Origin: Bin5 sp965207495
GTDB taxonomy: Bacteria; Chloroflexota; Anaerolineae; Caldilineales; Caldilineaceae
Reading direction: 5' to 3'
NCBI GenBank assembly: GCA_965207495.1
Contig: OZ242287.1
Span: 1,922,001 to 1,986,000 of the forward strand
DNA: 64,000 nt
The notes under the pieces are model-generated. The model was not told where the DNA came from, did not search any database, and saw only the letters and a list, made by a program, of their open reading frames with translations. This document shows, one piece after another, positions 46,620 to 55,530 of the stretch. Position numbers and translations under genes: made by a program. Every line of letters begins with the position of its first letter. The stretch's first letter is position 1.

Positions 46620-47813
46620 TCAAACCGGGTCAACCATTCCAGCCAGTAATGCGCGCCGGTGAATCTCTCCCAACAATCGCCCTTCATCGTCCACCACCGC
46701 GATGTAGCGCTCCGTCTGCGCTGCCAGCGGGACAATCTCTTCAATGAAGGTTTCGGGGCTTGTGGTCGCCAGAACGTCGTCCTGCGCTGCCTCCGCAATT
46801 TCAATCCGCCGGTCCCTCAAACTCGCGACCTGCTCCTGTGTAAGTATTCCCTTGAGAACGTGATCGTCCCCCACCACATAGACCGCTTCTGCACCCTTGT
46901 TTCTCATCGCGTCCAGCGCGTCATCCGCATCCTGCCCTTCGTGAATAACGACGTCAGGCTCCTGCATTACCGACCCCGCCCGGATCACCTTGGCGCGCGA
47001 CACATCCTGTACAAAATCGGAAACATAGTCGTTGGCCGGTCGCGTCACGATCTCCTCCGGCGTACCCTCCTGCACAATAACCCCGTCGCGCATAATTGCA
47101 ATACGATCGCCCAGCTTGAGCGCTTCATCCAGGTCATGCGTGATGAAAACAATCGTTTTCTGAAGCTCCCGCTGCAACATGACCAGCTCGTCCTGCATCT
47201 CCCTGCGAATGAGCGGGTCCAGTCCGCTGAACGGCTCGTCCATGATCAGCACTTCCGGGTCGACCGCCAGTGCCCTGGCCAGGCCCACTCTCTGCTGCAT
47301 GCCGCCGCTCATCTCGCTTGGAAAGTAGTATTCCCACCCCTTTAACCCTACAGTCTCGATCGCCTCCGCCGCCGCCCTGTAACGGCTGTCTTTATCCATA
47401 CCCTGCACTTCAAGCCCGTATGCCACATTGTCCAGCACGCGCCGGTGTGGAAGAAGCGCGTAATTCTGAAATACCATCGCGATCTTGTCGCGCCGAAACT
47501 CCCTCAAATCCTCCTGCGAATAGCCGAGAATGTCTTCGCCGTCGAACTGGATCTCCCCCTGCGTCGCTTCGATAAGTCGGATCAAACAGCGCGCCAGCGT
47601 CGACTTTCCGCTGCCCGAAAGCCCCATCACCACGAATGTCTTCCCCTTCGGAACGCTGAAAGAGAGGTCTCGCAGCCCGATTACAAGGCCCAGTTCCTCT
47701 TGAATGTCGTCGCGGCTCTTTGAAGTGTGTTCCGGCTCCAGCGCACGCTCAGGCCTGCTGCCAAACACTTTCCAAAGACCGCTGACCTGTATATGAAAAC
47801 TTTCCTGTTCCAT
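46620..47813 (-). CDS. Glycine betaine/proline-type ABC transporter ATPase
   Basis: From the ATG at 47813 (AGGACTGAAA upstream), 397 residues. Walker A GLSGSGKS at 64-71, signature EMSGGMQQRVGLARAL and DEPFSGLDPLIR are those of the OpuAA/ProV ATPases. The last 120 residues hold two CBS-type repeats (MQEPDVVIHEGQDADDALDAMRNKGAEAVYVV and a second from about 330), which in related importers sense ionic strength. First gene of the operon: ATPase, permease, two binding proteins. Confidence 0.95.
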   Translation of the reverse strand: MEQESFHIQVSGLWKVFGSRPERALEPEHTSKSRDDIQEELGLVIGLRDLSFSVPKGKTFVVMGLSGSGKSTLARCLIRLIEATQGEIQFDGEDILGYSQEDLREFRRDKIAMVFQNYALLPHRRVLDNVAYGLEVQGMDKDSRYRAAAEAIETVGLKGWEYYFPSEMSGGMQQRVGLARALAVDPEVLIMDEPFSGLDPLIRREMQDELVMLQRELQKTIVFITHDLDEALKLGDRIAIMRDGVIVQEGTPEEIVTRPANDYVSDFVQDVSRAKVIRAGSVMQEPDVVIHEGQDADDALDAMRNKGAEAVYVVGDDHVLKGILTQEQVASLRDRRIEIAEAAQDDVLATTSPETFIEEIVPLAAQTERYIAVVDDEGRLLGEIHRRALLAGMVDPV

Positions 47814-47968
47814 TTTCAGTCCTGACAGGTTGTTTGTTATGGAGCTTGCCGACTTGAGCAATTCTAAAGTCTCAGTCTTGAACTCGCTGACAATTCTCTC
47901 GTCCAACCATCAACCCTATCATGCTACCCCATTGCTTTCAAATCCAGTCCTTACACGCTTAAGCTGTT

Positions 47969-49150
47969 TCAGAGGCTTTCGAGCGTCGCCCTGTCCACCT
48001 CGATTCCAAACCCCGGCGCGTCGCTGGGAACCAGATAACCGTCCTCGATAACCGCCGTTCCGGGCAGCTTAACCATCTCCGCAAGCGGCACGCCAGGCGG
48101 AGAGACGCCCCCGGATCGCTCCCCCCAGGTAATCGCCGGCATGGCAAACGCAAGATGCTGCCCATAAGGAGAATTCATACCCCCGTGCGGGATCACCTCA
48201 ACCCCTGCCCCCTCCGCCATATGACAGATCCGCAAACACGCCGATATCCCACCCACCCACAGCGGGTCCGGCTGCCAGACGTCTACCGGACGTTCATTGG
48301 CCGCCTGCGCAAAACGCTGCGGCAGATACCAGTGCTCCCCCGTCGCCAAACTCTGCCACGGCAAACGCTGCCGCACTTGCATAAACCCCTCCCTGTCATC
48401 CGGCAGGAGATAGTCCTCGATCCACCTGAGCCTGTAGGGCCGCAACCTCTCCGCCAGCCGCACCGTATAATCCACGTCCAGCGCCATCCAACAGTCCAGC
48501 ATCAGCGCTATGTCGGGGCCGATCAAATCACGGGCGCGCGCTACCAACTCCTCTGCCTTCCGCAGACCCGCCTCGCCGTCAGCCGGCCCGTACGGAAACG
48601 GCAGCTTCATCGCCTGAAACCCCAGCTCCATATACCACGCCGCCTCGAACCCCGTGGCGTAACAGAAAATCTTCTCCTTCTGCGGGCCGCCCAACAGCTC
48701 ATAGACCGGGCGCTCGAGCACCTTCCCCTTCAAGTCCCACAACGCCAAGTCGACCGCGCTGATCGCATAGCTGGCCAGCCCCTGGCTGCCGTACGGCGTC
48801 GCCAAACGCGACATCATGTCGAACAGTTTCTCCGTCGCCATGCAGTTCTCGCCCACAATGTGCGGCGCGAAATGATCGTTGATAATCCTGCTGACAGGCC
48901 CGCCAAACCCGGTGACGCCCAGCCCAAAGCTCCCGTCTTCGGCCGTAACAACGCACACCGTGCCCTTCCACTTGGCCGACCACGACGACCTTTGCTCCTT
49001 GTACTTCGGATAGCGCCCCATCGGGCTCGACGGCTCCAACCCATCCCACACATAGGACGGCCTCGGCGCGCTCTCCCCCTCCCTGCGTTTCCGGCCGGGA
49101 TTCAAAGCATCCAGTTCAATTTCGAGAGCCTTGACCTCTGTAATCCTCAC
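47969..49150 (-). CDS. L-rhamnonate dehydratase-like enolase-superfamily enzyme
   Basis: The start was moved to the GTG at 49150, which has AGGAGA five bases upstream; the frame's upstream TTG lacks a site. This gives 393 residues. RPSYVWDGLEPSSPMGRYPKY at the N-terminus, FQAMKLPFPYGPADG, LMLDCWMALD, IEDYLLPDD and LATGEH follow the L-rhamnonate dehydratase group. HGGMNSPYGQH contributes the candidate catalytic His. It is the last gene of a minus-strand operon with three Gfo oxidoreductases and a glycosyltransferase. Confidence 0.87.
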   Translation of the reverse strand: MRITEVKALEIELDALNPGRKRREGESAPRPSYVWDGLEPSSPMGRYPKYKEQRSSWSAKWKGTVCVVTAEDGSFGLGVTGFGGPVSRIINDHFAPHIVGENCMATEKLFDMMSRLATPYGSQGLASYAISAVDLALWDLKGKVLERPVYELLGGPQKEKIFCYATGFEAAWYMELGFQAMKLPFPYGPADGEAGLRKAEELVARARDLIGPDIALMLDCWMALDVDYTVRLAERLRPYRLRWIEDYLLPDDREGFMQVRQRLPWQSLATGEHWYLPQRFAQAANERPVDVWQPDPLWVGGISACLRICHMAEGAGVEVIPHGGMNSPYGQHLAFAMPAITWGERSGGVSPPGVPLAEMVKLPGTAVIEDGYLVPSDAPGFGIEVDRATLESL

Positions 49151-49223
49151 AGAAATCTCCTGCAATGTCTGTAATCTCCAGCTTCATTCCAAGGAGCTGC
49201 GCCTTGCTGCAACAACCAGTACC

Positions 49224-50285
49224 CTACCCCGACTCGTATACCTGACGGGTCTGCACCGCGATCTCTCCCCAGTCCAGCGAATGCGCACGCGCCCACGCCG
49301 CCTCCCGCATCGGGCCCATCTCCCGCTCCTGAATCTCCAGCATCGACCGTCGCAACCCCTCCTCGTCCTCCCCACTGTACACAATGCCCGCCTCTGGGGG
49401 AACCAGCTCGGTCAGACATCCGACGCCCGGGGCGATCACCGGCATGCCGAAGGAAAACGCCGTGATCACCGAACCCGATGTCAATACCTCCAGGAACGGA
49501 AAGACGCCAACATCGCCCGCATTGAACAGATACTGAAACTCATCGTTGGCAAAATGGCGTGACGAGCGCAACATCACCCGCGGGTCGTCAGGCGGTACCG
49601 ACGCCACCAGTTCCTGCCCGTACTCCGTGAAAAACTTGGCGCCCAACAGCAACCGCAAATGCGCCCCGGGCAGCGACTGAAACACCTCAATCAATCGCTC
49701 AATCCCCTTGTACCGGCGCACGTTCCCAAAGTAGAAAAAGACGAAGTTGTCATCGTTCAGCCCCATCCTCCGCCGCGCCTCGTCGCGACCGACCTCGTTG
49801 GGATACGGATAAATGAAATTACCGTGATTGATGACGTAAACACCCGCTGTTCGATGAAAATGCTTTCGCACTAGCTCACGCGCATGCTCGCAATGCACGA
49901 TCACCGCATTCGCTAAATGAGTGATCGCCGTCTGCGCCAGATGGTCCAAATCGCGGCTGTTGCTCTCATGTGGATAAAGATTGTGAACCGTCCACACGAT
50001 CCTGTAGCCCAGCAATCGCGCCAGGGCCAGGTTGTCAATAAGCTCGGTCAAAAGCCCAAGCTGCGCCTCCAACGCCTCCCCGCTGTACATGTAGTTGGGC
50101 CAGTTGAGATGCAGTACCTTGATCTTGCCCTGATTCTCGTGCAGCCACGCCTTCGTCAGCGTCTCTGGATGCCCCGCCTCCAGCTCGACGCCGACCTCCC
50201 GCATCGCCCGCGCCAGCAACCCGCCATAAGGATTGGCCCGATCCAACGATAGTCCCGCCGCTTCCCAGAAAAAAACACCGCGCAT
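49224..50285 (-). CDS. GT4-like glycosyltransferase
   Basis: A 353-residue GT-B-fold transferase. The N-terminal half has VLHLNWPNYMYSG and IVWTVHNLYPHES; the C-terminal half has FFYFGNVRRYKGIERLIEVF, then GSVITAFSFGMPVIAPGVGCLTELVPPEAGIVYS with the E-x7-E-like nucleotide-sugar site. A role in modifying a glycolipid, polysaccharide or small molecule is possible. It is unexpected between sugar oxidoreductases and a sugar acid dehydratase, and may be a hint that the operon assembles rather than degrades. Confidence 0.88.
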   Translation of the reverse strand: MRGVFFWEAAGLSLDRANPYGGLLARAMREVGVELEAGHPETLTKAWLHENQGKIKVLHLNWPNYMYSGEALEAQLGLLTELIDNLALARLLGYRIVWTVHNLYPHESNSRDLDHLAQTAITHLANAVIVHCEHARELVRKHFHRTAGVYVINHGNFIYPYPNEVGRDEARRRMGLNDDNFVFFYFGNVRRYKGIERLIEVFQSLPGAHLRLLLGAKFFTEYGQELVASVPPDDPRVMLRSSRHFANDEFQYLFNAGDVGVFPFLEVLTSGSVITAFSFGMPVIAPGVGCLTELVPPEAGIVYSGEDEEGLRRSMLEIQEREMGPMREAAWARAHSLDWGEIAVQTRQVYESG

Positions 50286-50359
50286 GGTCCTGTCCTACCC
50301 TGGTATGAAAGCTGATGATTGCTTATTCGAATTCGTGCACTGCTACGCCGCTGAAAACT

Positions 50360-51382
50360 TCAGTTGGGGGGATCCTGCAGAGCTACGCTGTTCCCACTGC
50401 GCGCCGATTCGTAGGCGGCTTCCACCACCGCCAGGCCGGCCAGCCCCTCCTCACCGGGAATGGGATTCGGACCTTTCCCGTCAACGGCCTCGCCAAAGGC
50501 CTCCAGCAGCGCTACGTGCGGCCGCGGCCCACCCGGTTCGACCGCATAGTCCCGGATCCCGTCCGCCGTGCTGACCTGTAGCGTTCCGGCCGAATCTTTC
50601 GCCGAAATCGGAGCGGCCGTGATCGATCCATCCGTTCCCCAGATTTCCAGGCCGTTCGTACGTTCCGGCTCGTGGTTCGCCGTCGTCCAGTGACTGGTCA
50701 CCACCGCCTGCGCGCCGCTGGCCAGCCGCATCAGCACCGTCGCCGTGTCATCCACAGGGGAGTCGTCGACCAGCGTTTCCAACAGCGCAACAACCGACGC
50801 CGCCGGGCCGCACAGGTAGCGCAGCAGATCGATACAGTGTATGCCCAGGTCCATCAGCGGCCCGCCGCCGCTGACCTCCGGCTTGTGATGCCATACGCCC
50901 GGCTGCGGCGGAAACCGGTCCGAAAAATTGATGCGCGCCGCCGTCACCTGCCCGATCGCGCCCGCCTCTACAAGCCTCTTGATGCGCTGGTGACGGGCAT
51001 TGAACCGCTGGTAATGGCAGACCGTAAGCAGAACCCCGTTGGCGCTGCACGCCTCGATCATCTCGCGCGCCTCTGCAGTCGTCATCGCCATCGGCTTTTC
51101 ACACAGAACATGCTTGCCCGCCTCCGCCGCCAGAACCGTCTCCCGCGCATGCAAGTGAGGCGGCGTGGCTACATACATCGCATTGACCTCGTCATCGTCC
51201 AGCAGCGCTTCCACGCTGTCGTAAGCGCGCCGCGCCCCGTGCCTCTCCCCAAACCGCTGCGCCGCGTCCAGTTCCCGCCGCGACACCGCCGCCAGCTCGT
51301 GCCCCGGCGCCGCCGCGATCGCCGGCGCCATCTGGCTCTCCGCGATCTTCCCGGCTCCCACAATGCCCCAGTAGACAGTCAT
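50360..51382 (-). CDS. Gfo/Idh/MocA-family oxidoreductase
   Basis: A 340-residue protein. Rossmann loop VGAGKIAESQMAPAI, then VATPPHLHARETVLAAEAGKHVLCEKPMAMT and ICHYQRFN-like VCHYQRFNARHQRI; MDLGIHCIDLLRYLCG carries the catalytic His/Asp region. A standard sugar dehydrogenase of the family. It lies 23 bases from the next upstream member, so they are cotranscribed. Confidence 0.92.
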   Translation of the reverse strand: MTVYWGIVGAGKIAESQMAPAIAAAPGHELAAVSRRELDAAQRFGERHGARRAYDSVEALLDDDEVNAMYVATPPHLHARETVLAAEAGKHVLCEKPMAMTTAEAREMIEACSANGVLLTVCHYQRFNARHQRIKRLVEAGAIGQVTAARINFSDRFPPQPGVWHHKPEVSGGGPLMDLGIHCIDLLRYLCGPAASVVALLETLVDDSPVDDTATVLMRLASGAQAVVTSHWTTANHEPERTNGLEIWGTDGSITAAPISAKDSAGTLQVSTADGIRDYAVEPGGPRPHVALLEAFGEAVDGKGPNPIPGEEGLAGLAVVEAAYESARSGNSVALQDPPN

Positions 51383-51405
51383 TTCTCACCCATTCTGATT
51401 GCCGT

Positions 51406-52419
51406 TCACCGCTCCACCGCCTCCTCGCAGCCGCTCTCCAGGGCACGCTCAAGCGCAGCAGCCACCTGAATCGCCGCCAGGCCATCCCTGCCGGTGACGA
51501 TCGGCTCCCACTTCCCCTGCACAACCCCCACAAAGTGGCTGAACAGCGAACGGAACATCCCCTCCTGCCGCCCATGCATCACCGGCGTATAGCCGATATC
51601 GGGATACTCCGGCTCACCGTCTACACGGTAGACAGCAACCGCATTCTCATGGCCCAGCACCTCTGCCGCGCCCTCTTTGCCGTGAATGCTGAAATGCTCG
51701 GCCTGCGACCGTCCGCTGAACGCCGGCGTACTCCACGACGTCTCCAGCACGCCCACAACGCCGTTATCGAAGGTGAAAACCGCTATAATAAAGTCCTGCT
51801 TGCCCTTCGCCTTCTCCCGCGCATACGCCTTCACGCTCGTGATCGGCCGCCCTACCGTCCACAACATCATGTCGATGTCGTGCGGCGTCAGCCAGTACGC
51901 CAGCGAAAACTTGCCCAGCACCCGCGCCGCCGCCAACTGGATCGTATTGCGCCGCGAGTACAGGTGCATCACCTCCCCGATCTCACCCGCCGCCACCGCC
52001 GCGCGCATCGCCGCGTAAGGCTGATCGAAACGCAAGCTCTGGCACACCATCAACTGCACGCCGACCCGGTCGGCCGTCTCGACAAACTTCTGCGCGTCCG
52101 CCGCCGAAACTGCCATCGGCTTCTCCACCAGCACATGCTTGCCCGCCTCCAGCGCAGCCAGTACCGGCGCCGTGTGCATCCACTCCGACGCCGCCACCAC
52201 CACCGCCTCAATCTCAGGGTGGCTGGCTAGCATCTCCTCGTGCCCTATATTCGGATAGCCCGGGACCCCATACTGCCCCGCGACTTCGTTCGTGGACCCT
52301 TCACTGCGGCCCGACACCGCCACCAGGTTGGTCTCGCTCAGTTCGCTCGCCAGCCGCACGTAAACGCGCCCCATCCGGCCCGGGCCCACAACGCCTATCT
52401 GCAAAGGTGAATAAGTCAT
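51406..52419 (-). CDS. Gfo/Idh/MocA-family oxidoreductase
   Basis: The frame extends to 52596, but the first 59 codons are noncoding-like. The ATG at 52419 begins MTYSPLQIGVVGPGRMGRVYVRLA, giving 337 residues. ALEAGKHVLVEKPMAVSAADAQKFV and a TPHDIDMMLWTVG motif place it near myo-inositol dehydrogenases. The ribosome site is weak, so coupling to the upstream gene is likely. Confidence 0.9.
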   Translation of the reverse strand: MTYSPLQIGVVGPGRMGRVYVRLASELSETNLVAVSGRSEGSTNEVAGQYGVPGYPNIGHEEMLASHPEIEAVVVAASEWMHTAPVLAALEAGKHVLVEKPMAVSAADAQKFVETADRVGVQLMVCQSLRFDQPYAAMRAAVAAGEIGEVMHLYSRRNTIQLAAARVLGKFSLAYWLTPHDIDMMLWTVGRPITSVKAYAREKAKGKQDFIIAVFTFDNGVVGVLETSWSTPAFSGRSQAEHFSIHGKEGAAEVLGHENAVAVYRVDGEPEYPDIGYTPVMHGRQEGMFRSLFSHFVGVVQGKWEPIVTGRDGLAAIQVAAALERALESGCEEAVER

Positions 52420-52501
52420 AAAAAGGTAGCTTTCTTTCCTGATTCTGAAGGTTGCTTTCTTCCCTGATTCTATTTGTATGCTGGCCGTCGTTTGCAGTCT
52501 T

Positions 52502-53389
52502 CTACTCGAATCTGCCGATCTGCACTGTCCGTCCGCCCTCCTCAGCCGACCGCACAAGCGCCGCCATGATCGCCATGACCTCAACCGTCCAGTCAATCGG
52601 AAAAGGCGGTTCGCCGCTGACCGCCATCTGAATTACACGCGCCAGCGTCTCAGTATAAAACCTGTTTCCGTCTACAATATCCGCCTCGCCCCAACCCTCC
52701 GCGCCGTACACCGCGCCATGATACAGGCCGGGCGTCTCGTGCAGCAGATTGACCACCCCCTGCCGCCCGTCCGCATAGTGCACAAGACCGATATCGCATC
52801 GCTCCGTTCGCCGCGTCGTTACCGCCGCCGCGCCGCTCCCCAACAGCGTATGCAACAGCTCAGTTGCGTGAATGCCGTAAAAGAAAGGATGCATCGCCCG
52901 CGGATCGGGGAAATCACCGGCCGCCGCCCCGCTCACAACCGCGCAATTCAACGCGCCAAAGCCTTCCATCCTCTCCTGCAGTTCCATCACCTCCCCCGCA
53001 TACCGCAGCGCAGAGCACGACATCAGCGGCACATCCCGTTCCGCGGCCAGCCGGACCAAACTGTGAACGTCGCCCATCTCGTTCGCGAAGGGCTTGTCCA
53101 CAAAAGTCGGCAGACCCGCCTCAATCGCCAGCCGGGCATGCGGCGGATGATCCTCGCCGTAGCGGTTGACCACCATCGCCAGGTCCACATCCGCCAAGGC
53201 CTCCGCAGGCGTGCCGACCACCTCCGGAATCTGCCACTCACTCGCTTTCGCCTGCGCCTGCTCCCGGTCCTCCCCCCACAACTTGACGACCTGCGCCCGC
53301 CCGTGCAAAGGGCTGTCAGCCGGGTTGACCAGCTGAGTCCACGCCTCCGTATGCGTACTGTCTGCTCCAATCATGCCGATACGTATCAT
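52502..53389 (-). CDS. Gfo/Idh/MocA-family oxidoreductase
   Basis: From the ATG at 53389 (GGGGAAGAGAAA before it), 295 residues, shorter than the usual 330-370. MIRIGMIGADSTHTEAW has GADSTHT instead of GxGxxG, and VDKPFANEMGDVHSLV replaces the EKP motif. FFYGIHATELLHTLLG is conserved. The unusual nucleotide loop suggests a specialised or altered cofactor site. It is the first gene of the 53.4-48.0 kb operon and is divergent from the PhyH gene. Confidence 0.85.
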   Translation of the reverse strand: MIRIGMIGADSTHTEAWTQLVNPADSPLHGRAQVVKLWGEDREQAQAKASEWQIPEVVGTPAEALADVDLAMVVNRYGEDHPPHARLAIEAGLPTFVDKPFANEMGDVHSLVRLAAERDVPLMSCSALRYAGEVMELQERMEGFGALNCAVVSGAAAGDFPDPRAMHPFFYGIHATELLHTLLGSGAAAVTTRRTERCDIGLVHYADGRQGVVNLLHETPGLYHGAVYGAEGWGEADIVDGNRFYTETLARVIQMAVSGEPPFPIDWTVEVMAIMAALVRSAEEGGRTVQIGRFE

Positions 53390-53465
53390 TTTCTCTTCCC
53401 CTGGGCATCTAACTCTGATTCTCGCCGGTTCGCCGCCGGTCTTCAGCATAAACGCCCATATCTGA

Positions 53466-53495
53466 TTGACAGCATTTTTACCTGTTCGGTATACT
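53466..53495 (+). promoter_or_regulatory. Strong sigma-70-type promoter of the PhyH gene
   Basis: TTGACA (53466-53471), 18 bases, TATACT (53490-53495): 11 of 12 hexamer positions match consensus. Transcription would start near 53502, giving a 75-base leader. Confidence 0.8.
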
Positions 53496-53576
53496 CCAGT
53501 ATGATATTAAAATGAAGCCAGTCGCTCGGCTGCCCGAGACAACGAATTCCCGAAAACTCGAAAAGGAGTTCTCCCC

Positions 53577-54374
53577 ATGGCCCTGACAGACGAACAAAAA
53601 GAATTCTTCTGGGAAAACGGCTACCTGCCCTACCACCGCATCCTTTCAGACGAAGACCTGGCCGCCCTGCGCAAACGCAGTGAAGCCATCATCAGCGGCG
53701 AAGTCAACCACGTGCCGCCCCGCTACATCCAGTTCGAGGCCCAGTTCCGCAACGGCCTGCCCAAAGATGTCGAACCGCTCGACGCCGTCCGCAAAATGAC
53801 CCAACTCTGCTACTTCGACGACGTATTCGAGAGCACGGCCCGCAAACCGGAGATCGTCGACGTTATCGACGACCTCATCGGCCCCAACATCAAGCTCTAC
53901 ACCGATCAACTGATGATGAAACCGCGCTATCACGGCACAGTCACAGACTGGCACCAGGACTCGATGGCCTGGCACCAATTCGCGCCCCAGGAGCACGTCA
54001 GTTGCTGGGTCGCTCTCGACGACGCCACCATCGACAACGGCTGCATGACCGTCATCCCCGGCAGCCACAAATGGGGCCCAATCGATCGTGAGTACAAGGA
54101 CCGCTTCCTGAATAGCCCCCTCATCAACAAGCCCGTTCCTGTCGAGTTGCCTGCCGGCAGCTGTATGTTCCATCACGGCCTCAACTTCCACCGCACCGGC
54201 GCCAACTCCACGCCTCACCGCCGCCGCGGCCTTGCTCTCCACTACCTCCGCGCCGAAACCATGTACCTCGGCATCGAGGATGAGGAAGCCCGTCTCCTGA
54301 CCGAATGTGAGAAACCGCGTGGCGAGTTTCGCTTCATGCTGATTCGCGGCAAGGAGTATCCCGGCAGAGTATAG
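53577..54374 (+). CDS. Phytanoyl-CoA dioxygenase (PhyH) family protein
   Basis: A complete 265-residue Fe(II)/2-oxoglutarate dioxygenase: HxD at H126/D128 (DWHQDSMAWH), PGSHKWG, the distal His near 205 (NFHRTGAN) and R216 for 2-oxoglutarate. Bacterial PhyH proteins hydroxylate diverse small molecules, often in natural product or phosphonate pathways; human PHYH acts on phytanoyl-CoA. Both this and the broken copy at 5752 are present in the window. It has its own strong promoter, divergent from the Gfo operon. Confidence 0.93.
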   Translation: MALTDEQKEFFWENGYLPYHRILSDEDLAALRKRSEAIISGEVNHVPPRYIQFEAQFRNGLPKDVEPLDAVRKMTQLCYFDDVFESTARKPEIVDVIDDLIGPNIKLYTDQLMMKPRYHGTVTDWHQDSMAWHQFAPQEHVSCWVALDDATIDNGCMTVIPGSHKWGPIDREYKDRFLNSPLINKPVPVELPAGSCMFHHGLNFHRTGANSTPHRRRGLALHYLRAETMYLGIEDEEARLLTECEKPRGEFRFMLIRGKEYPGRV

Positions 54375-54435
54375 AATTAGCTCTTGGGCCGGATTTCACT
54401 GGAATGTCACCAACCGGCATCAGTTGCGCCAATTG

Positions 54436-55530
54436 CTACTGAATGTCGACCCGTCGGCCCGTCCGCGATGATTCATAGGCGGCATCAAATATCTGCAAAA
54501 GGTGGTGAGCGTCATCGATGCTCACCACTGGCTTGCCCCCTTCCCGCGCCGCCCGCACAAAGTCGGCTACATACTCATAGCCAAACTGGTCCGCGTACAC
54601 GGCCCGCGGCGTCACCGGCATATTGAAGCTTCGCTCTGGCGCCGCCTGCCACTCCGGCGCCGCACTGTACACCGTCAGCAGGCCGTCGCCAACCGGGCCC
54701 CACGTCGCCGCCCCCAACTGCCCGCGCACCGCCATAAATGTGTCATTGCGCGGCCCCGCCCCGCTCAACAAATAGCCCATGTGCAGGCAGGCATGCACGC
54801 CGTTCTCATACTCCAACGCCACCGTAGCCGCGTCCTCCACGCCTTCCTGAATCTCATCCGTGCGCCGGCTGCACAATGCCGTCACCGAGCGCACCCGCGC
54901 CTGCGCAAACATCTGGAAGAGCGTAAGCCAGTGTCCGCCCTCCATGTGCAGAATACCGCCACCCTCCGTCTCGCGGCGGTACATCCAATGGTCCGGCTCA
55001 CGCAGCCCTGGCCCAACCTGAACCGTCACCAGCCTCGCCTCCATCGCCAGCAGCTTCCCCAGCACCCCCGCATCCAGGCAGCGCCGGATCTCCTCCGCCA
55101 CCGGATGGCGCGGCCACGGATACCCGATCTGGACGACCAGGTCGCGCTCCTTCACCAGCCGGCAAACCGGCTCAAGCTCTGGGGCAGTGCGTGCCGCCTG
55201 CTTCTCGATAAACATGTGCTTGCCCGCCTCGGCCAGGCGCATCGCCGCGCGCGTCGCTTCGTCCGGCGGCAGCATCACCACCGCCGCATCGAACCCATCC
55301 CAATCAAAGAGTTCACACAGATTATCAAATATGCGCGCCTCAGGATCGTGCCGCGCCAGGCTCGCCAGCGCCGCCTCCTCAGCCACATCCCACTCGCTGT
55401 ATGCCACCACCTCGACATCTTCCTGCGCATGAAAGGACTTGATCAGGCCGTGATTACCCTCAGGCTCCAGCCCGCCAGCATGAATCCGCAAGCCCACAAC
55501 CGCAACGCGCAACGGTTCTTTAGCGCTCAT
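54436..55530 (-). CDS. Gfo/Idh/MocA-family oxidoreductase
   Basis: A 364-residue protein. VAVVGLRIHAGGLEPEG at the N-terminus is a diverged Rossmann loop; LAEAGKHMFIEKQAARTAPE replaces EKP with EKQ. ILHMEGGHWLTLFQMF holds the His region. Its start overlaps the stop of the next upstream gene by four bases (ATGA), so the two are coupled. Confidence 0.88.
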   Translation of the reverse strand: MSAKEPLRVAVVGLRIHAGGLEPEGNHGLIKSFHAQEDVEVVAYSEWDVAEEAALASLARHDPEARIFDNLCELFDWDGFDAAVVMLPPDEATRAAMRLAEAGKHMFIEKQAARTAPELEPVCRLVKERDLVVQIGYPWPRHPVAEEIRRCLDAGVLGKLLAMEARLVTVQVGPGLREPDHWMYRRETEGGGILHMEGGHWLTLFQMFAQARVRSVTALCSRRTDEIQEGVEDAATVALEYENGVHACLHMGYLLSGAGPRNDTFMAVRGQLGAATWGPVGDGLLTVYSAAPEWQAAPERSFNMPVTPRAVYADQFGYEYVADFVRAAREGGKPVVSIDDAHHLLQIFDAAYESSRTGRRVDIQ

